This document shows, piece by piece, positions 31,649-43,045 of a stretch of DNA of 64,000 nucleotides. A program made the position numbers and the translations under genes. The notes below the pieces were generated by a model, which was not told where the DNA came from, did not search any database, and was given only the letters and a program-made list of their open reading frames with translations. The stretch's first letter is position 1; each line of letters opens with the position of its first letter. Source of the DNA: Tenodera sinensis (taxonomy: Eukaryota > Arthropoda > Insecta > Mantodea > Mantidae); assembly GCA_030765045.1 (NCBI GenBank), contig CM060962.1, forward strand, positions 147,298,525-147,362,524, given 5' to 3'.

Positions 31649-34286
31649 CTATTTGGTCCTTTCTTTGTATGGTTTCAATTTGTTTTTATGGTATCTTCCT
31701 ACCAACTTGCCATTTGTATTCTGTAGCTCATACGTATGGTCACCCAGCTGTTTTGTTATGACCAGTGGTCCAGTGTACAGTAGTTCCATCTTTCCAGATC
31801 TTTTCTCAGATGCCTTGGATGCTTTGTGGCTTCTTAAGAGCACCTTTTCTCCAATTTGTGGGGACCATTTCCTGATAAATCTTTTTACCTTGTTTCTCCC
31901 TTTTTCTGCCTTTTGCTGTAACCTTCTGAATGCCAATTGACATTTTTCCTTCTCTGTCAATTCCCTTTGAGCAGCCATCGTAGTGTCAATGTCAATTGTC
32001 AATATCTTGGGTTTTGTGTTGGTCATCAATTCGATTGGGGCGAACTTGGTTGTGGGGTTCACCAAATGGTTAATCACCTCCTCTATGTACCCGCATTTTT
32101 CCGTCCAGGAAGTGTGGTCTTTGTGGCAAAGTATGCGGAAATATATGCTTATATTTCTCATCGTTCTTTCTGTCGGATTTCCTTGAGGATAATAGGCTGA
32201 GGAATAGTATAATTTTATTCCTAATGTTCTTAAGGTGTCCTGGAATAATTTACTTTTATGCATTGTTGCATTATCTGATAGTATAGCTTTTATATTCCCA
32301 TATCTTGGAATATAATCTTTAACGATTTTGTTCAGGCAAGTCCTACTTTTAATGTTCCTAATGGGGTATATCTTAGTAAATTTTGTGAAAACATCAAACA
32401 TGACGAAGATGTATCTGTTTCCATCTTTCCCCCTTGGTAGCTCGCCATGTTCATCGATGCACACCAATGCATTTTTCTCGTTTCTCACGATGGATTGTGG
32501 AACGACATCGTATCTAACATTGATTGGCTTGGCCTTGTGACATAGGTCGCACGAGGAAATTAACTTCCTGACTTTCTTGCCGAGATGTTTGATGTATAGT
32601 ACTTCCTCAATTGCAAGCATTGTTCTCTCAGTACCATAGTGAAGCATCGAGTGATGGAATGCCAAAATAACCCTGTCCTGTAAGGAATTTGGTACCATCA
32701 TTTTCCACTTGCTTACGTCGCAACCATATAATTTAAACAGGATGTTCCTAAATTTCCCTATCTTGGCTTCCAATTTTGGTACTATGTCTGGAGCCTTGTC
32801 GAATAGCCTCTTCAATTCAGGGTCTTCTTGCTGTAGCTTTGCCATGTTTTTGAAGTCTTGTAAGATTTCGTTGCTTTCCTTACTATTTATCTGCATAATT
32901 TTAATTTCATGGTGTGGATTATATATCGTCTCGGGTATGTGACTTTCCAATCTTAATCTTGACAATAAGTCACTAAAGATGTTCTCCTTACCTGGGATAT
33001 GTCTGACCTCTATGTCATGCAATCTTATTTCGTGTATGTACCTCGAGATTTTGGAGTTGGTTAGCTTGCATTTTTGGATGAAGGACAGGCTTACGTGATC
33101 AGTATATATAATTATTTTATAATGGTAGATATATTGCCTGAACTTTTGTAACGCAAAATGGATTGCACCTATTTTTAATTCCGTTATGCAGGCATTGCCT
33201 TCTATCTTGTTTAGAAATCTAGAAGCTGTGGCAATCACATGTTTGTTGCCATCCGCATCTTCTTGTGCCAATATTGCTCCATATAAGTGCGCACTAGCAT
33301 AGGTGTATATTAGAAAAGGTGAATTTGGATCTGGTCGTTCCAGGAGAATACTGTGCTTAAAAAGTTCGTTGATTTTCTCAAAGGCTACTTGGTGTTCGGC
33401 ATTCCATTCCCACTTAGTATCCTTTCTCAACAGTTCTCTAAGGGGTACTAATTCTTTAGCATAGTTAATCACAAATTTTGACTGGTACTGTAAAATGTCC
33501 AGAAACCTTCTCAACTGTTTTAAGTTACGTGGGGTGGTATACACTCTATGGCCTTGACTCTCTCCGGATTAGGTTGTATACCATCAGGCGTAATGATGTG
33601 GCCTAGAAATTCTGCCTCTTTGACAAAAAATTCACACTTTTCCAAGTTCAGGGTCATGTTGCTTTCCTGAAACTTGGACAATACATAATCTATGTGATGT
33701 AAGTGTGACTCAGGATCCTTGCTGTATATTAAAAAATCGTCAACATATTGCGTTACAAGAGCCTCGATAGTATCCCCGAAAACTTTGTCAAGAGTCCTCA
33801 GTAGTGCACTGCTACTGGTTGATAATCCAAAGGCACATTTTAAAAAGTGGTACACCTTTCCTTTGTGCAGGAAGCAGGTATATTTCCTGACGTCTGGATG
33901 AAGAGGAATTTGCCAGAATGATGCTGTCAGGTCAAGACTAGTAAAATGTTGACCTCCCTTCAATTTTGATATCAGTTGGTCTACCCCCTCAGGACTGTAA
34001 TGATCTGGCAAGGTATGCGCATTTATTTTCTTGCGTCGATGGTCATCCTCAATTTTCCCTCTTTCTTGTGGACCCATACCACTGGATTCACATAACATGA
34101 GTCCGACGGTTCTATTATTCCGTCTGCCAACATTTTCTGGACCACTCTGTCGGCTTCCTCCCTGATGGAGTTGGGGATGGGCCTGGATTTATGTGAATAG
34201 GGGGTGATATTCTTGACTTTAAAAGTATGTACATACTTAAATAAGGAAAAATTGAAGCTACCAACAGTGAAGCAACAAGACTCCAA
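31649..34286 (-). pseudogene. Gypsy pol: RT, RNase H and integrase
   Basis: Three minus-strand frames are offset by frameshifts near 34030 and 33530. RT: MTIDARK, HFTSLDLTASFWQIPL, FGLSTSSSALLRTLD and the catalytic QYVDDFLIYSK. RNase H: YASAHLYGAILAQEDADGNK, TELKIGAIHFALQ and YTDHVSLSFI. Integrase: an HHCC finger (HHSMLHYGTERTM, CDLCHKAKP), then CIDEHGELP, SDNATMHKS and NPTERTMRNI for the D, D, E triad; SDNA replaces the usual SDNG. The 31649-33544 frame (631 codons) is uninterrupted, so integrase is the best preserved part. Confidence 0.93.
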
Positions 34287-34471
34287 AGTAAGAACAAATT
34301 AGAAACTAAAAACTTCACTTATCTTATTGTTTTGGTGCTGACCCTGGGGTTTCAAGCTGTGTCCAGCTCATTCTCAAAGCCATATCATACATACTTATTA
34401 CATGTACTTGGCTTTTTTATTAAAAACTTTCCTGTTTTTAATTAATATTTTTCTAAGTTGGTTCCTTTCCT

Positions 34472-34713
34472 GTGGCGGCGCCGTGGCCGAGCGGTTAGCG
34501 CGCTCGCCTACCATCTAGGCGGCCCGGGTTCGATCCCAGGGACCCGCATGTGGTATTCGTGGTGGACGAAGCGGCGCCAGGGCGGGTTTTCTCCGGGTAC
34601 TCCGGTTTCCCCCGCCATCTCATTCCACCGGTGCTCCATCTTCATGTATCATCAGTGTCACCGCCTGCGATGCCGTAGTAGTAAAAGCAGGCGTTAAACA
34701 CAACAACAACAAC
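34472..34713 (+). mobile_element. SINE1 copy b (tRNA-derived, full length)
   Basis: A 12-bp target duplication, GGTTCCTTTCCT, at 34460-34471 and 34714-34725 bounds a 242-bp copy almost identical to copy a. It has the same A box (TGGCCGAGCGG) and B box (GGGTTCGATCC), and a CAACAACAACAAC tail. It inserted into the Gypsy element between protease and RT, so it is younger than that insertion. Confidence 0.95.
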
Positions 34714-34731
34714 GGTTCCTTTCCTCTTAGA

Positions 34732-35800
34732 GATGCCATGTGCTCCCCAGGCCTTCTCGTCGATTAGCTGTGACGTCGGTTCTTCATCTGTTGGTAGTGG
34801 TTCAGGTTGGTAGTTATTCGAGGTAACGTATTCGTCTTCTGTGCAGATCCAATGGCTGCAAACATTGGTATCCTCCTCGCTCGTCCAACCTGTTTTCTCC
34901 TTACTTATCCTTAGGTCTGCCAACCTATTCTCGTGGACATTGATGTTCTCCACAAAAAACTGCTCATCCGGATGGATCCCTGTCTGGTCTGGTTCCTCCT
35001 GGCATGTTTCTTCCTCCAGGAACTTCGCGGTGCATTCTGAGGTTCCTTCCTTGATGTAGGTCATAATCGATCACCGACCTCCAAAGATTAAGCAAATCAC
35101 TGCCAATGATTAGGGTAGCTGTTAGTCTAGGTATTACCAGGGCAATAAAATCGAACTTCCAGCTTCCGATTTCTATTACCAGCCTTACCTGGTATTTAAC
35201 ATGTTCCTTTTTCTTGCCAATCGCTGTGCTGCAATACACTCCACACACAGGCAAGAATTCAGCATTTCTCTTCGTTATTAATTCCTGGAATAGCTGTTCG
35301 TCACATACTGATGTGCTGGCTCCTGTATCAATCATTGCTGGCAATTTGATACCCCATACCTTAAGCCTAATCATTGGTGGATTGGTTATTTCCTTCCTTT
35401 CACTTGCCTGTCTCCTCAAGGTACCTATACAATGTTGGCCAATATTGCCCCTACTGCCACACAGGTCAACTTCCGGGACACAAAGTTGACTTGTACTTAA
35501 GTTTTCCTGGGCGTTGGAGGTGATCGTCGTTTCTGTATCCTGCGCAGTATCGGTCCTATCCGGCACATTTTCATTCTGGTCCTGTTGTCTTACGTTGTCG
35601 GTGTTCCATTGGTTTCTGCCCCTTTGACGTGAACCCCTATTGTATGACGGCCTTTGGCTGTTTAAGTATTCCCTACAGAATCGTATGTGATTCACTTGAT
35701 GGGTACGGTCTCCTGGTCTCCCCCGATCATATCTATGCGTTCTGTATCTCGATTCACCCCTCGGTATTGTGTCGTGGTACCGCTGTCTTGTGTTCTCCAT
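34732..35800 (-). pseudogene. Gypsy protease region
   Basis: The frame 34964-35800 carries a basic nucleocapsid-like start (RHRN/RGR stretches) and then the aspartic protease: PAMIDTGASTSVCDEQLF holds the DTG active site and ATLIIGSDLLN the second conserved block. It is in the -1 frame relative to gag and overlaps it by at least 109 nt, the usual arrangement for frameshift expression. The next frame, down to about 34732, is acidic and continues toward RT but is offset again, so pol is no longer continuous. Confidence 0.88.
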
Positions 35801-37571
35801 CCTCTCGCGATGATTATGTGGTTGTGGGAAATGATGTGCCCCTCTCCCCCTTTCATGGGTGCTCCTAGTATTTCTATCTTCTCTCTCTGGTTGTTCGTAG
35901 CCGTGCTCCGGTTTAAGATGGGCGAGTTTGGGTGACCGTTCCTATGTCTATGCTCATTAGGCCGACCATTTTGTGTTTCGAAGGCTGTCAGCAATTCTAT
36001 CATACCTGCAAAATCTACTGGCCTCGCAACAATTAATCCTGTTCTCACTGTGTCTGGGAAATGTCTTGTTATGCTGGTGATTAACTCTGCTTCCGACAAG
36101 TTGGGGTCTAATAGCTTTCCTTTGTTGGCTATTTTCATAAAATAATCGACTAGCGATAACCCTTTGGTTGGATCATATCTACCTGTCGCTAGCTCTACCC
36201 TAGTTTGATTTTGCTTAGCTGGGCCCCAATACCTTGATAGGAATAAATTTCTGAATGAACTATACGACTCATGACCAGCTAGTGTTAACCTGAGCCATTC
36301 TAATGCCTTGTTTTTTAAGCTTTTCTTAACTATCATCATCCTAAGCTCATTTGGTATCCTTTTCACTTTAAAATATTCTTCCATCTCTTTAACAAAGAGT
36401 TTTGGATCGTCTCCCTTCTCCTCGTCAAATGTAGGTGGTGTGATTTCATGTAATATGCTGTTGGTGTAACATGTGTTATGTGTTGTGTCATTGTTTGGTT
36501 GTGAACCTCTATCTCTGTATGGTGAGTCAACATTTTGTACATTATTCAAATAACTCTCATCTTGTACATTACTTACATCTAAATCATCTTGCCTTTGTAG
36601 TGCATTCACAACATCATTTACGTTAGCCAAACTTTCTTTCCCTTTTTTCATTTCTTCACAAATTGATTTTAAATCATTCTTTATTTCTAAGTGACTCTGT
36701 TTCATATCAGTTATAGCATCTTGTTGTAAATGCACCACATCATTCATCGTCTTAATTTTAGGAATTACAATTTGTTCTACAGTTTCATTAATAATGTCTT
36801 TCTTTACTACCTCAATCTCTTTCCTTAATTCCTCAGTTATTTCTGCTTTTACATTTGTAATCTTACAGTCTACACTTGTATTGCATTCTGTTATTTCATC
36901 TCTACATCTAGCAATTTCTCCTTCTAACACAATCTTATTCTCTCTCATTTCTGATTCTATTTTTCCCATCCTATCTCCTACGATTTCTATCCTAGCTTCT
37001 AAGGCTTCCTTTGTTTCATTTAAGTTTTTATGTACTAATTTTAAATTAGTTTCCATTACTTTCATATTTTCTTTACACTCCTGTCTTCCTAATTCTATTT
37101 TCTGTTCTAAGTTCTGTCTTCCTAATTCCATTTTCTGTTCTAAGTTCTGTCTCACTTCCTCCATTTTCTGGCCTAAACTTTGTTCTATGTCCTGCTTTAA
37201 TTCTACCTTATTTTGTTCCATGTCCTGTTTTAATTCTGCGTTATTTTGTTCCATTTTCTGACCTAATTCTTTTTTATTTTGTTCTAGTTTTTGTTCTATG
37301 CTCTGACCTAAACTTTGTTCTATGTCCTGTTTTAATTCTACCTTATTATGTTCCATGTCCTGTTTAATTCTGCGTTATTTTGTTCCATTTTCTGACCTAA
37401 TTCTACCTTGTTTTGTTCCAATTTTTGTTCTAGTCTTTCAAACATTATCATTAGTAACCTTTGGTCTTTTCCTATTGCTAGCTCTTCCTCACTTTCTGTT
37501 CCTATCTGATAACTAGGCCTATCTGCCCCTTCCCCATCTCCTGTTACTAGATCTCTCTCTTTTTGCGACAT
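35692..37571 (-). pseudogene. Gypsy gag with long coiled-coil front
   Basis: The gene starts MSQKERDLVTGDGEGADRPS at 37571. From about 37450 to 36500 it encodes heptad repeats with tandem 11-14-residue units (QNKVELKQDIEQSLGQKM and variants), predicting a long coiled coil. The capsid-like part follows (FDEEKGDDPKLFVKEMEEYF, ALEWLRLTLAGHESYSSFRN), then an arginine-rich tail. One missing T in the repeat region near 37360 shifts the frame; otherwise the frame 35692-37356 is open for 554 codons. Gag would assemble the particle. Confidence 0.9.
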
Positions 37572-37929
37572 TTTAGTTTCTTTATTCAGTTCACTTTGGC
37601 TTAAAAGTCCTACTATTTTGCCGCTTCGCAGTAAGATAAAAATAAACTGGATGTAAAAATAAAAATTTTTGATCCTACTTTTTTCTTGTTGATTTATCCA
37701 GTTACGTGCGTCTCCTGGGTGGTTGGCTTCGCTAGACGATCTCTGGTGTTTTCCTGCGTTGATTATCTGTTCATCTGTGTTCTGATGTAGTAGATTTCAA
37801 ACGATGGTTTAATGGCGTCTTCTTTCTTTTTGGCGCGAAGATATGGCGTCACTTGGTATTTCGCGTAAGTTCATTTCCCGTTGATTTCCATTGCATCCAA
37901 AATTTGTGTTCCACGTTGGGCAAGCCATT
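37572..37929 (-). promoter_or_regulatory. Gypsy leader and putative primer-binding site
   Basis: This lies between the 5' LTR and gag. Directly after the LTR end (TGCACCA) the coding strand reads AATGGCTTGCCCAACGTGG, where the tRNA primer-binding site is expected. I do not name the tRNA. The rest is untranslated leader without a long frame. Confidence 0.55.
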
Positions 37930-38516
37930 TGGTGCAGTTTTTATCGAAGCGTCGTTTCACACGATGTTTCTTCACCACAATGTATTATTTTATTAACACT
38001 TTTTCTCTATTTTACATTTAAATAAATCCTCTTAGCACATTTTTAAATTATTTAAGTCTTTCCACTTTTTAAAAAAGTGGAACAAAAGCTTGATGAAAGT
38101 CTGGGAAACGTTCTACAATGTTCACACAGTACCAAAATACGTCCTATCACTTTGGACACGTAGACGCTAGTAAAAAAAAAGTTCAGCGTCATCTCACGTG
38201 ATACTACCTTTCTCGTATACATCCGCGCATGCGTCCATCAAATAGTTCCTTCTTGTTAGGGAAGTGATCCCTAACCATTCTCCCTTCGCTTTTATTATGG
38301 AACACATATAATTCTAATATTTATACATATATATTAAAATTAAATATGGAAATATTTATGACGTCTTTAAACAAACTTAGTTGTTCATAACAATGAACAT
38401 TATTAACACGTTTTCGTCATTTAACCATCTCATACGAACATCAAAAAACAAATTACACTCTTAACAAATATTCACATAAACGATTTTCTTTTGGGGCCTT
38501 CTAATATTCTGTCTCA
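37930..38516 (-). repeat. 5' LTR of the Gypsy element
   Basis: At 587 bp it has the same ends as the 3' LTR. It lacks the 61-bp internal segment: TCGTTTCAC runs directly into ACGATG, consistent with a deletion between short TCAC repeats. The LTRs are otherwise close, implying a fairly recent insertion. Confidence 0.93.
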
Positions 38517-38520
38517 AGTG

Positions 38521-39586
38521 TGAATGGTTAATATGCCCTGGATATGAACAAATTCTCCATCTGAATACAGCATGGTGTTAGACCTAACGTGCTTCAGCCG
38601 AATCTCGAGAATAGCAAAGGTGTATAAGCCAACCTGCCAGCCGCTACACTGTGACAGTCGCTCTTGAAGAGAATGTAACAATAAATCACTTAAGAGAGGG
38701 TACTGTTTATTTTCAGACCTTTACCCCTCATAAATAGTTATTCCTTAACCTTTCAAACATTTTTGCGGTTTTGTAAATAGTTTTTGCCTTGATGCACTCC
38801 TGCCTGTACGGGGTATTTCTTTAGTTCAGTCTGTTGCTTTTAAAGAAAGCTGCAACATGTTTTAGTGGCTTGCAGCTCTTGTTTTAAGTTTTGTTTAGCA
38901 TTATGTTTCTAGAGTTGTGTTGTTTACTAACAATACCATTGTACGTGCATTGAACAAACCTTTAGTGCATTTAGGGTAGTGATATGGACAAGAAGAAGAG
39001 ATATACAGGTGAAGAGCACGTAAGTTAAAAAACCAAACATGTAGTTAAGGCACACACCAGAGGTAGAAGAAGAGGCAGCAGCAGATAACGATACTTTACA
39101 TTACTAACATACTCTGGTTCCTCTCGGTAAAGCACAACTTGGACCAGCGCTTAAACATCTTCGGTGATCTAAACATACTTTTTGTTAACTTCTTTATATT
39201 CACTTTAGAAGTATTGTTTGTTAGCATTAGAACAAATATTTACCAATATTAGTTAAGATATTGCTTGCAAAATGCTAACTTTACAAGTAAACGTTTTGGT
39301 TATAATGCGCATGAAAGCATACGTTATCTAAATTATATTGTTCATGAAATTAACCTTCTGAAATCTTAAATATCTTGCAAGTAACATTTTACTTTCCTAA
39401 TTAACAGTATTAATCCATTAGATTCACATCTGAACAATTTTTAATCTCTCTATAAATGATTTTAATATGTACTGCATAGTAAAACTTTAATCACATTTTT
39501 CTCAAAACTAGCTTTTGGCGCATACGCCCTTGCTATTCTAAGGGCCTCAATTGAGATTGAAGCAAAAGCAAATTCTGTACTAAAAA
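38521..39586. other. Mostly unassigned; possible tiny first exon
   Basis: No clear gene. At 38984-39019 an ATG in a fair context opens MDKKKRYTGEEH and is followed by GTAAGTT at 39020, a strong splice-donor match; this may be chance. Near 39520-39555 the string GGCGCATACGCCCTTGCTAT is an inverted relative of 29612-29637, on the other side of the Gypsy insertion. Confidence 0.3.
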
Positions 39587-40175
39587 TCTGATGTGTTGCA
39601 CTCACATGAATCTACTCTTGTACTAACCATTCTTACAAACTCTTATTGCTTATTTGCTTGTAGGTGCAAGGGGAGTATGGGAATATAGTAGGCTTTGAGC
39701 AATAGCCAAAACTTTTAAAGCTTTGAGTTCCAGTTCTCTTTGCATGCTTAACATATAAAAAAATTAACAACGATGTTCCGTTTCATGAAAATTTTAAGTT
39801 TTCCGAAACTGACACAAATAACAAGAAATATCTCCGAAATGACTCACTCTACAAAAAAATGTATTTAGACATAAATTGTGTGTTTTAGCCAGATCTACAT
39901 TTTTTTTTTTTTGTATAGTAAGAGTTTGTCTATCTCTTACAGTTTACATGTTATTCACAAGTCATTCAGAGTAAACAGGACTACATGAGCTATAGTCAGA
40001 AAATTCAAAATGTACATTTCGTTTGTCATACAATATCTTAAATATATGTCATTTTAATCAAAATCTTTAGAACCATTTTAAAGAAAATCAAAATTTTCTA
40101 AAAATTTTCCATATAAAGGTTAATTTAAGGTAGGGCTATTTTCTTCAAAATATTTGTGTCGCATCCTTGAAAGAC
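39587..40175 (-). repeat. Repeat A copy 3 (truncated)
   Basis: This reverse-oriented copy starts TCTGATGTGTTGCACTCACA and carries TATCTCCGAAATGACTCACT and GTCATTCAGAGTAAACAGGA. It stops near GCATCCTTGAAAGACG, before the simple-repeat site, at the junction with a LINE fragment. Confidence 0.88.
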
Positions 40176-40179
40176 GAAT

Positions 40180-41190
40180 TTTGAATTAAAGAAGAGCTCC
40201 ACAAGTAATAACAAAATATAAATAAACTGAGAAATTATCACAGAAACAATTTACAATAATTTTCTAGTAGTGATAATTGATAAACGTCTAAATTGGAAAC
40301 CATACATCGGGCATATCAATAAAAAAACAATGATGTATCTATATAATGAAAAACACAAGGAATATTATGCATAAAGAAACCGTTAAGCAGATCTACTACA
40401 CTTTCATTTATTCGTACACAGTGTGGAATTACACTTTCGGGAACTATTGCAAAAATAGACATGAAAAAGATGTGATACAAAAAAAAATCACTAAGAATAT
40501 TAGAAAAATAAACAGCATTTGTTTAGACTGTTTTTAAGAATATAAGATTTTAACTGTTCTTGTATGTCAATATATGCAAACATAAATAAAATATTGTATT
40601 CAATAAAGAGGAGCAAAGAATATCAATGTTCATAAATGTTATTTAAGAAATAATAATGAATATTTTATATCAACCCTTGATTTAAAATTGGTAAAATTAT
40701 TGACTGGAAAATTCTTTTTATAGTTTAGAAGAATATAAATTTAGTAACATGTGGTGCAGAGACAGGACTTTAACAGGTAGTGTAGAAAAGTCCTTAGACT
40801 CCTTTGAAAGGAGAATCTTGAGAAGAATTTATGGACCTGTTAGAGAACAAGACAAGTGGCAAATAAGAAACAACAGGGAGTTGCAGAACAAATCCATAGA
40901 TTTGTAAAGCCTCAAAGACTGAGGTGGCTAGGGCACTTATACAGAATGTGAAAGAGTGGTATCCCTAAAAGAATGTTGCAAGGAAGATTATACAATAGCC
41001 AAAACTGATGTGGTTGGATGGAGTTATGAAGGATTTGGAAATTATAGTAAGACGATGGAGACAACTGAGTGACAGAGATGAAAAGCTATTGTCTAAGCAT
41101 TCAAAACCCACCTGGGGTTGTCAAACTAAAGAAGAAGAAGAATATAAATTAAGGAATATATTGTAAATTAAGTTAAGTTAGGAGTTAAAT
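40180..41190 (+). mobile_element. CR1-like LINE 3' fragment with nested RTE piece
   Basis: The plus strand reads VVIIDKRLNWKPYIGHINKK, then YYTFIYSYTVWNYTFGNY and KDVIQKKITKNIRKIN. This is the thumb and C-terminal region of CR1/Jockey-type ORF2. After the insertion at 40742-41135 the ending LENSFYSLEEYKLRN is restored, a C-terminal motif seen also near 54630. Stops occur in between. The 5' end is lost at repeat A copy 3. Confidence 0.7.
40742..41135 (+). mobile_element. RTE-like LINE 3' fragment
   Basis: A 15-bp target duplication, AGAAGAATATAAATT, lies at 40727-40741 and 41136-41150. The 394-bp insert reads CGAETRTLTGSVEKSLDSFE, RRILRRIYGPVREQD and QRLRWLGHLYRM, the C-terminal signature of insect RTE-type ORF2. 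It ends in an AAGAAGAAG tail. It is severely 5' truncated with small frame breaks. Confidence 0.85.
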
Positions 41191-41639
41191 TTCTGCACAA
41201 AGCTACTGAATAAACTGCAAGGTGATATACAAATACAGACAAGTAAGAATTTTACTTTGCTGACATTTAGCTCTGAAACATGCTCAAAATTAGTTTCATA
41301 TTTAAATGTGCAGCGTGCACTCTTATTTTTAATGTATGATTTTTTTTTTACCAAGTTACCAGTACCTCCATATTTTTAATGAAATGACATTTGCAGATTC
41401 ATATCCAGGAATATTGTACACGTGGCATTCGCTTTCATTTAGCAATGCTCTGCAAGAAACATTATGTTAACATATTTGTGAGTGGTAGGTAACAACCTCC
41501 AATTCATGAATTTTATTTTTGACGCACTACACAGTTAAATGTATGGGGTTAAAGGTATATTCAAAACTGGCATTATTACGTGAATTAACTGAAGCAATAT
41601 CCACCATCTTACTTTCTAGCTTTCCTTTGACACTGAAGA
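41191..41639. other. Unassigned DNA
   Basis: No gene, repeat edge or RNA feature was recognised in this stretch. Confidence 0.5.
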
Positions 41640-42110
41640 CATGGCATTATTCATTAAGATACCATGTCACATCTTCAAAGTAAATCTGATTATGATTATC
41701 ATGTCCGTCACTGGGTTTTGATGCTACTTATCAGATATATGTCAGGTTTCCCTTATTATGTTTTCTGCTGTTACATTGCTTGTTCGTGCATGTATCAGCA
41801 CTACTTTAAGATATTCATTTCCTCTACTTTTTCTTGCAGCTCATCCAACCTTATCCCTGAGTAGCATCACACTTCGTAACCTTTTTCCCTACATGCCTTG
41901 CTGGAAAATTTCAGAATAGAATTGCATATGGCTAGCATCTTCTGTTTACATGCAGTGCCATCCATATAACACAGGTTCGTAGTATTGTCTTCTTTAACAC
42001 TGATTTCTTCTATTTTGTCCAACACTTTAAACCTGTTGTGACTTGTAAAGTTATCTTTGCTGCATTGCTTTGATAAAGGACCTGCTTCCTTGTAATGGTT
42101 GCAAAAGTTG
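41640..42110 (-). pseudogene. LINE-associated ORF remnant (possible SGNH-like domain)
   Basis: The minus strand from 42110 reads AGPLSKQCSKDNFTSHNRFK, DGTACKQKMLAICNSIL and KACREKGYEV. After a stop come GIRLDELQEKVEEMNILKVV and IHARTSNVTAENI. The pattern of a unique tag, a GIR-x-x-x-L-x-x-KV stretch and IHxGTNxV-like wording reminds me of GDSL/SGNH-type domains in some LINE ORFs, with GTSN here for the usual GTND. The link is tentative. Confidence 0.4.
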
Positions 42111-43045
42111 GTTTCTCACAGTTGCAGTTGATCTTTGAGTAAAAACTGTAATTGGTGTAGTTTTATGCAATAAAATTATAGACTGTAACTGCTTTAAGAA
42201 ACTTAGCCTCTAAAACATGCTTGAAGTAAATCTTTTTTAAAATAGTGAGTTTGGAGTGTGATACCAGTTTTTCTTCTCAGATAATCCTAAATACTTTGCT
42301 CTGCATGCTGCTAATATTATAATAAACTTTTTGTTATGTTAGCATAAGCATATTATATGTTTTATATCGATAACATTCAGCTACATGCAGGGAAATGTAA
42401 AGCCTTGTCTTGACAGTGTTAAATTATGTTATTAAAATACAAAATAGCCGAATGGCTTGAGCCCACTGCTTTGGGCTGCATAAAACAGGGCAGGGGCAGT
42501 TTGAAAATACAGGGAGCCATCTGTATTTTCTTCTTTAAACTAACTAAACTGGAAGGAGCAAATTGCTGGTGTTACTTTGAACTCTTTTGTCACAGATCAT
42601 TTATTTGGTAGGTTTAAGTTTTACACATTTCTGTTGTTTATATTTATCCAAAATAACAAATTCTTTACTTGTTGCTGTTGAAGTGAATCTTATGGCATAA
42701 TTGATCTTATTCAGAAGTCAGTGCTGCACAACCAAGTTGGAGTACTTTCTATGCCAATGCTCTTACAGTGAGCTCCATGACAAGATGGCTGTATGTGTAT
42801 AACTTACTCATTCAAATATCCAGGTATGCCTTCAAAATGTTCTTAGGTGCTCTGAGGTATACTTCAAAGAAGTTTTGCAGTGTTGTAAATATTTTAATTA
42901 CAAGCTTTATAATTGACCACTATCAGAGTTAAATCTTGCTTGATATTTGTTCAGCATTTTATATCTTCCAAATGCCATAATTAATTAATGTGGCTTTATG
43001 TGGTATTTATAAACTATGGAAGTTTAAACATACAAATTACAAAAA
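42111..43045. other. Unassigned; weak tRNA-like motif
   Basis: No gene is recognised. At 42444-42456 TAGCCGAATGGCTTG fits an A box and CAGTTTGAAAATACA near 42500 is a poor B box, so a decayed SINE head is possible at 42440-42520. The remainder is plain AT-rich sequence. Confidence 0.35.

Larger units (their letters stand above)
29710..38516 (-). mobile_element. Gypsy-type LTR retrotransposon, 8.8 kb
   Basis: Two LTRs (29710-30357 and 37930-38516) in direct orientation are flanked by AGTG at 29706-29709 and 38517-38520, a 4-bp duplication typical of Gypsy. On the minus strand the order is 5' LTR, leader, gag, protease, RT, RNase H, integrase, 3' LTR. RNase H before integrase confirms the Gypsy order. 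No envelope gene is seen in the 1.3 kb before the 3' LTR. The coding parts have several frameshifts, and SINE1 copy b sits between protease and RT. Confidence 0.93.

Noticed and set aside
37338..37571. Separate short protein beginning MSQKERD
   Set aside because: It is the true start of the Gypsy gag; a single missing base in the repeat region near 37360 splits the frame.
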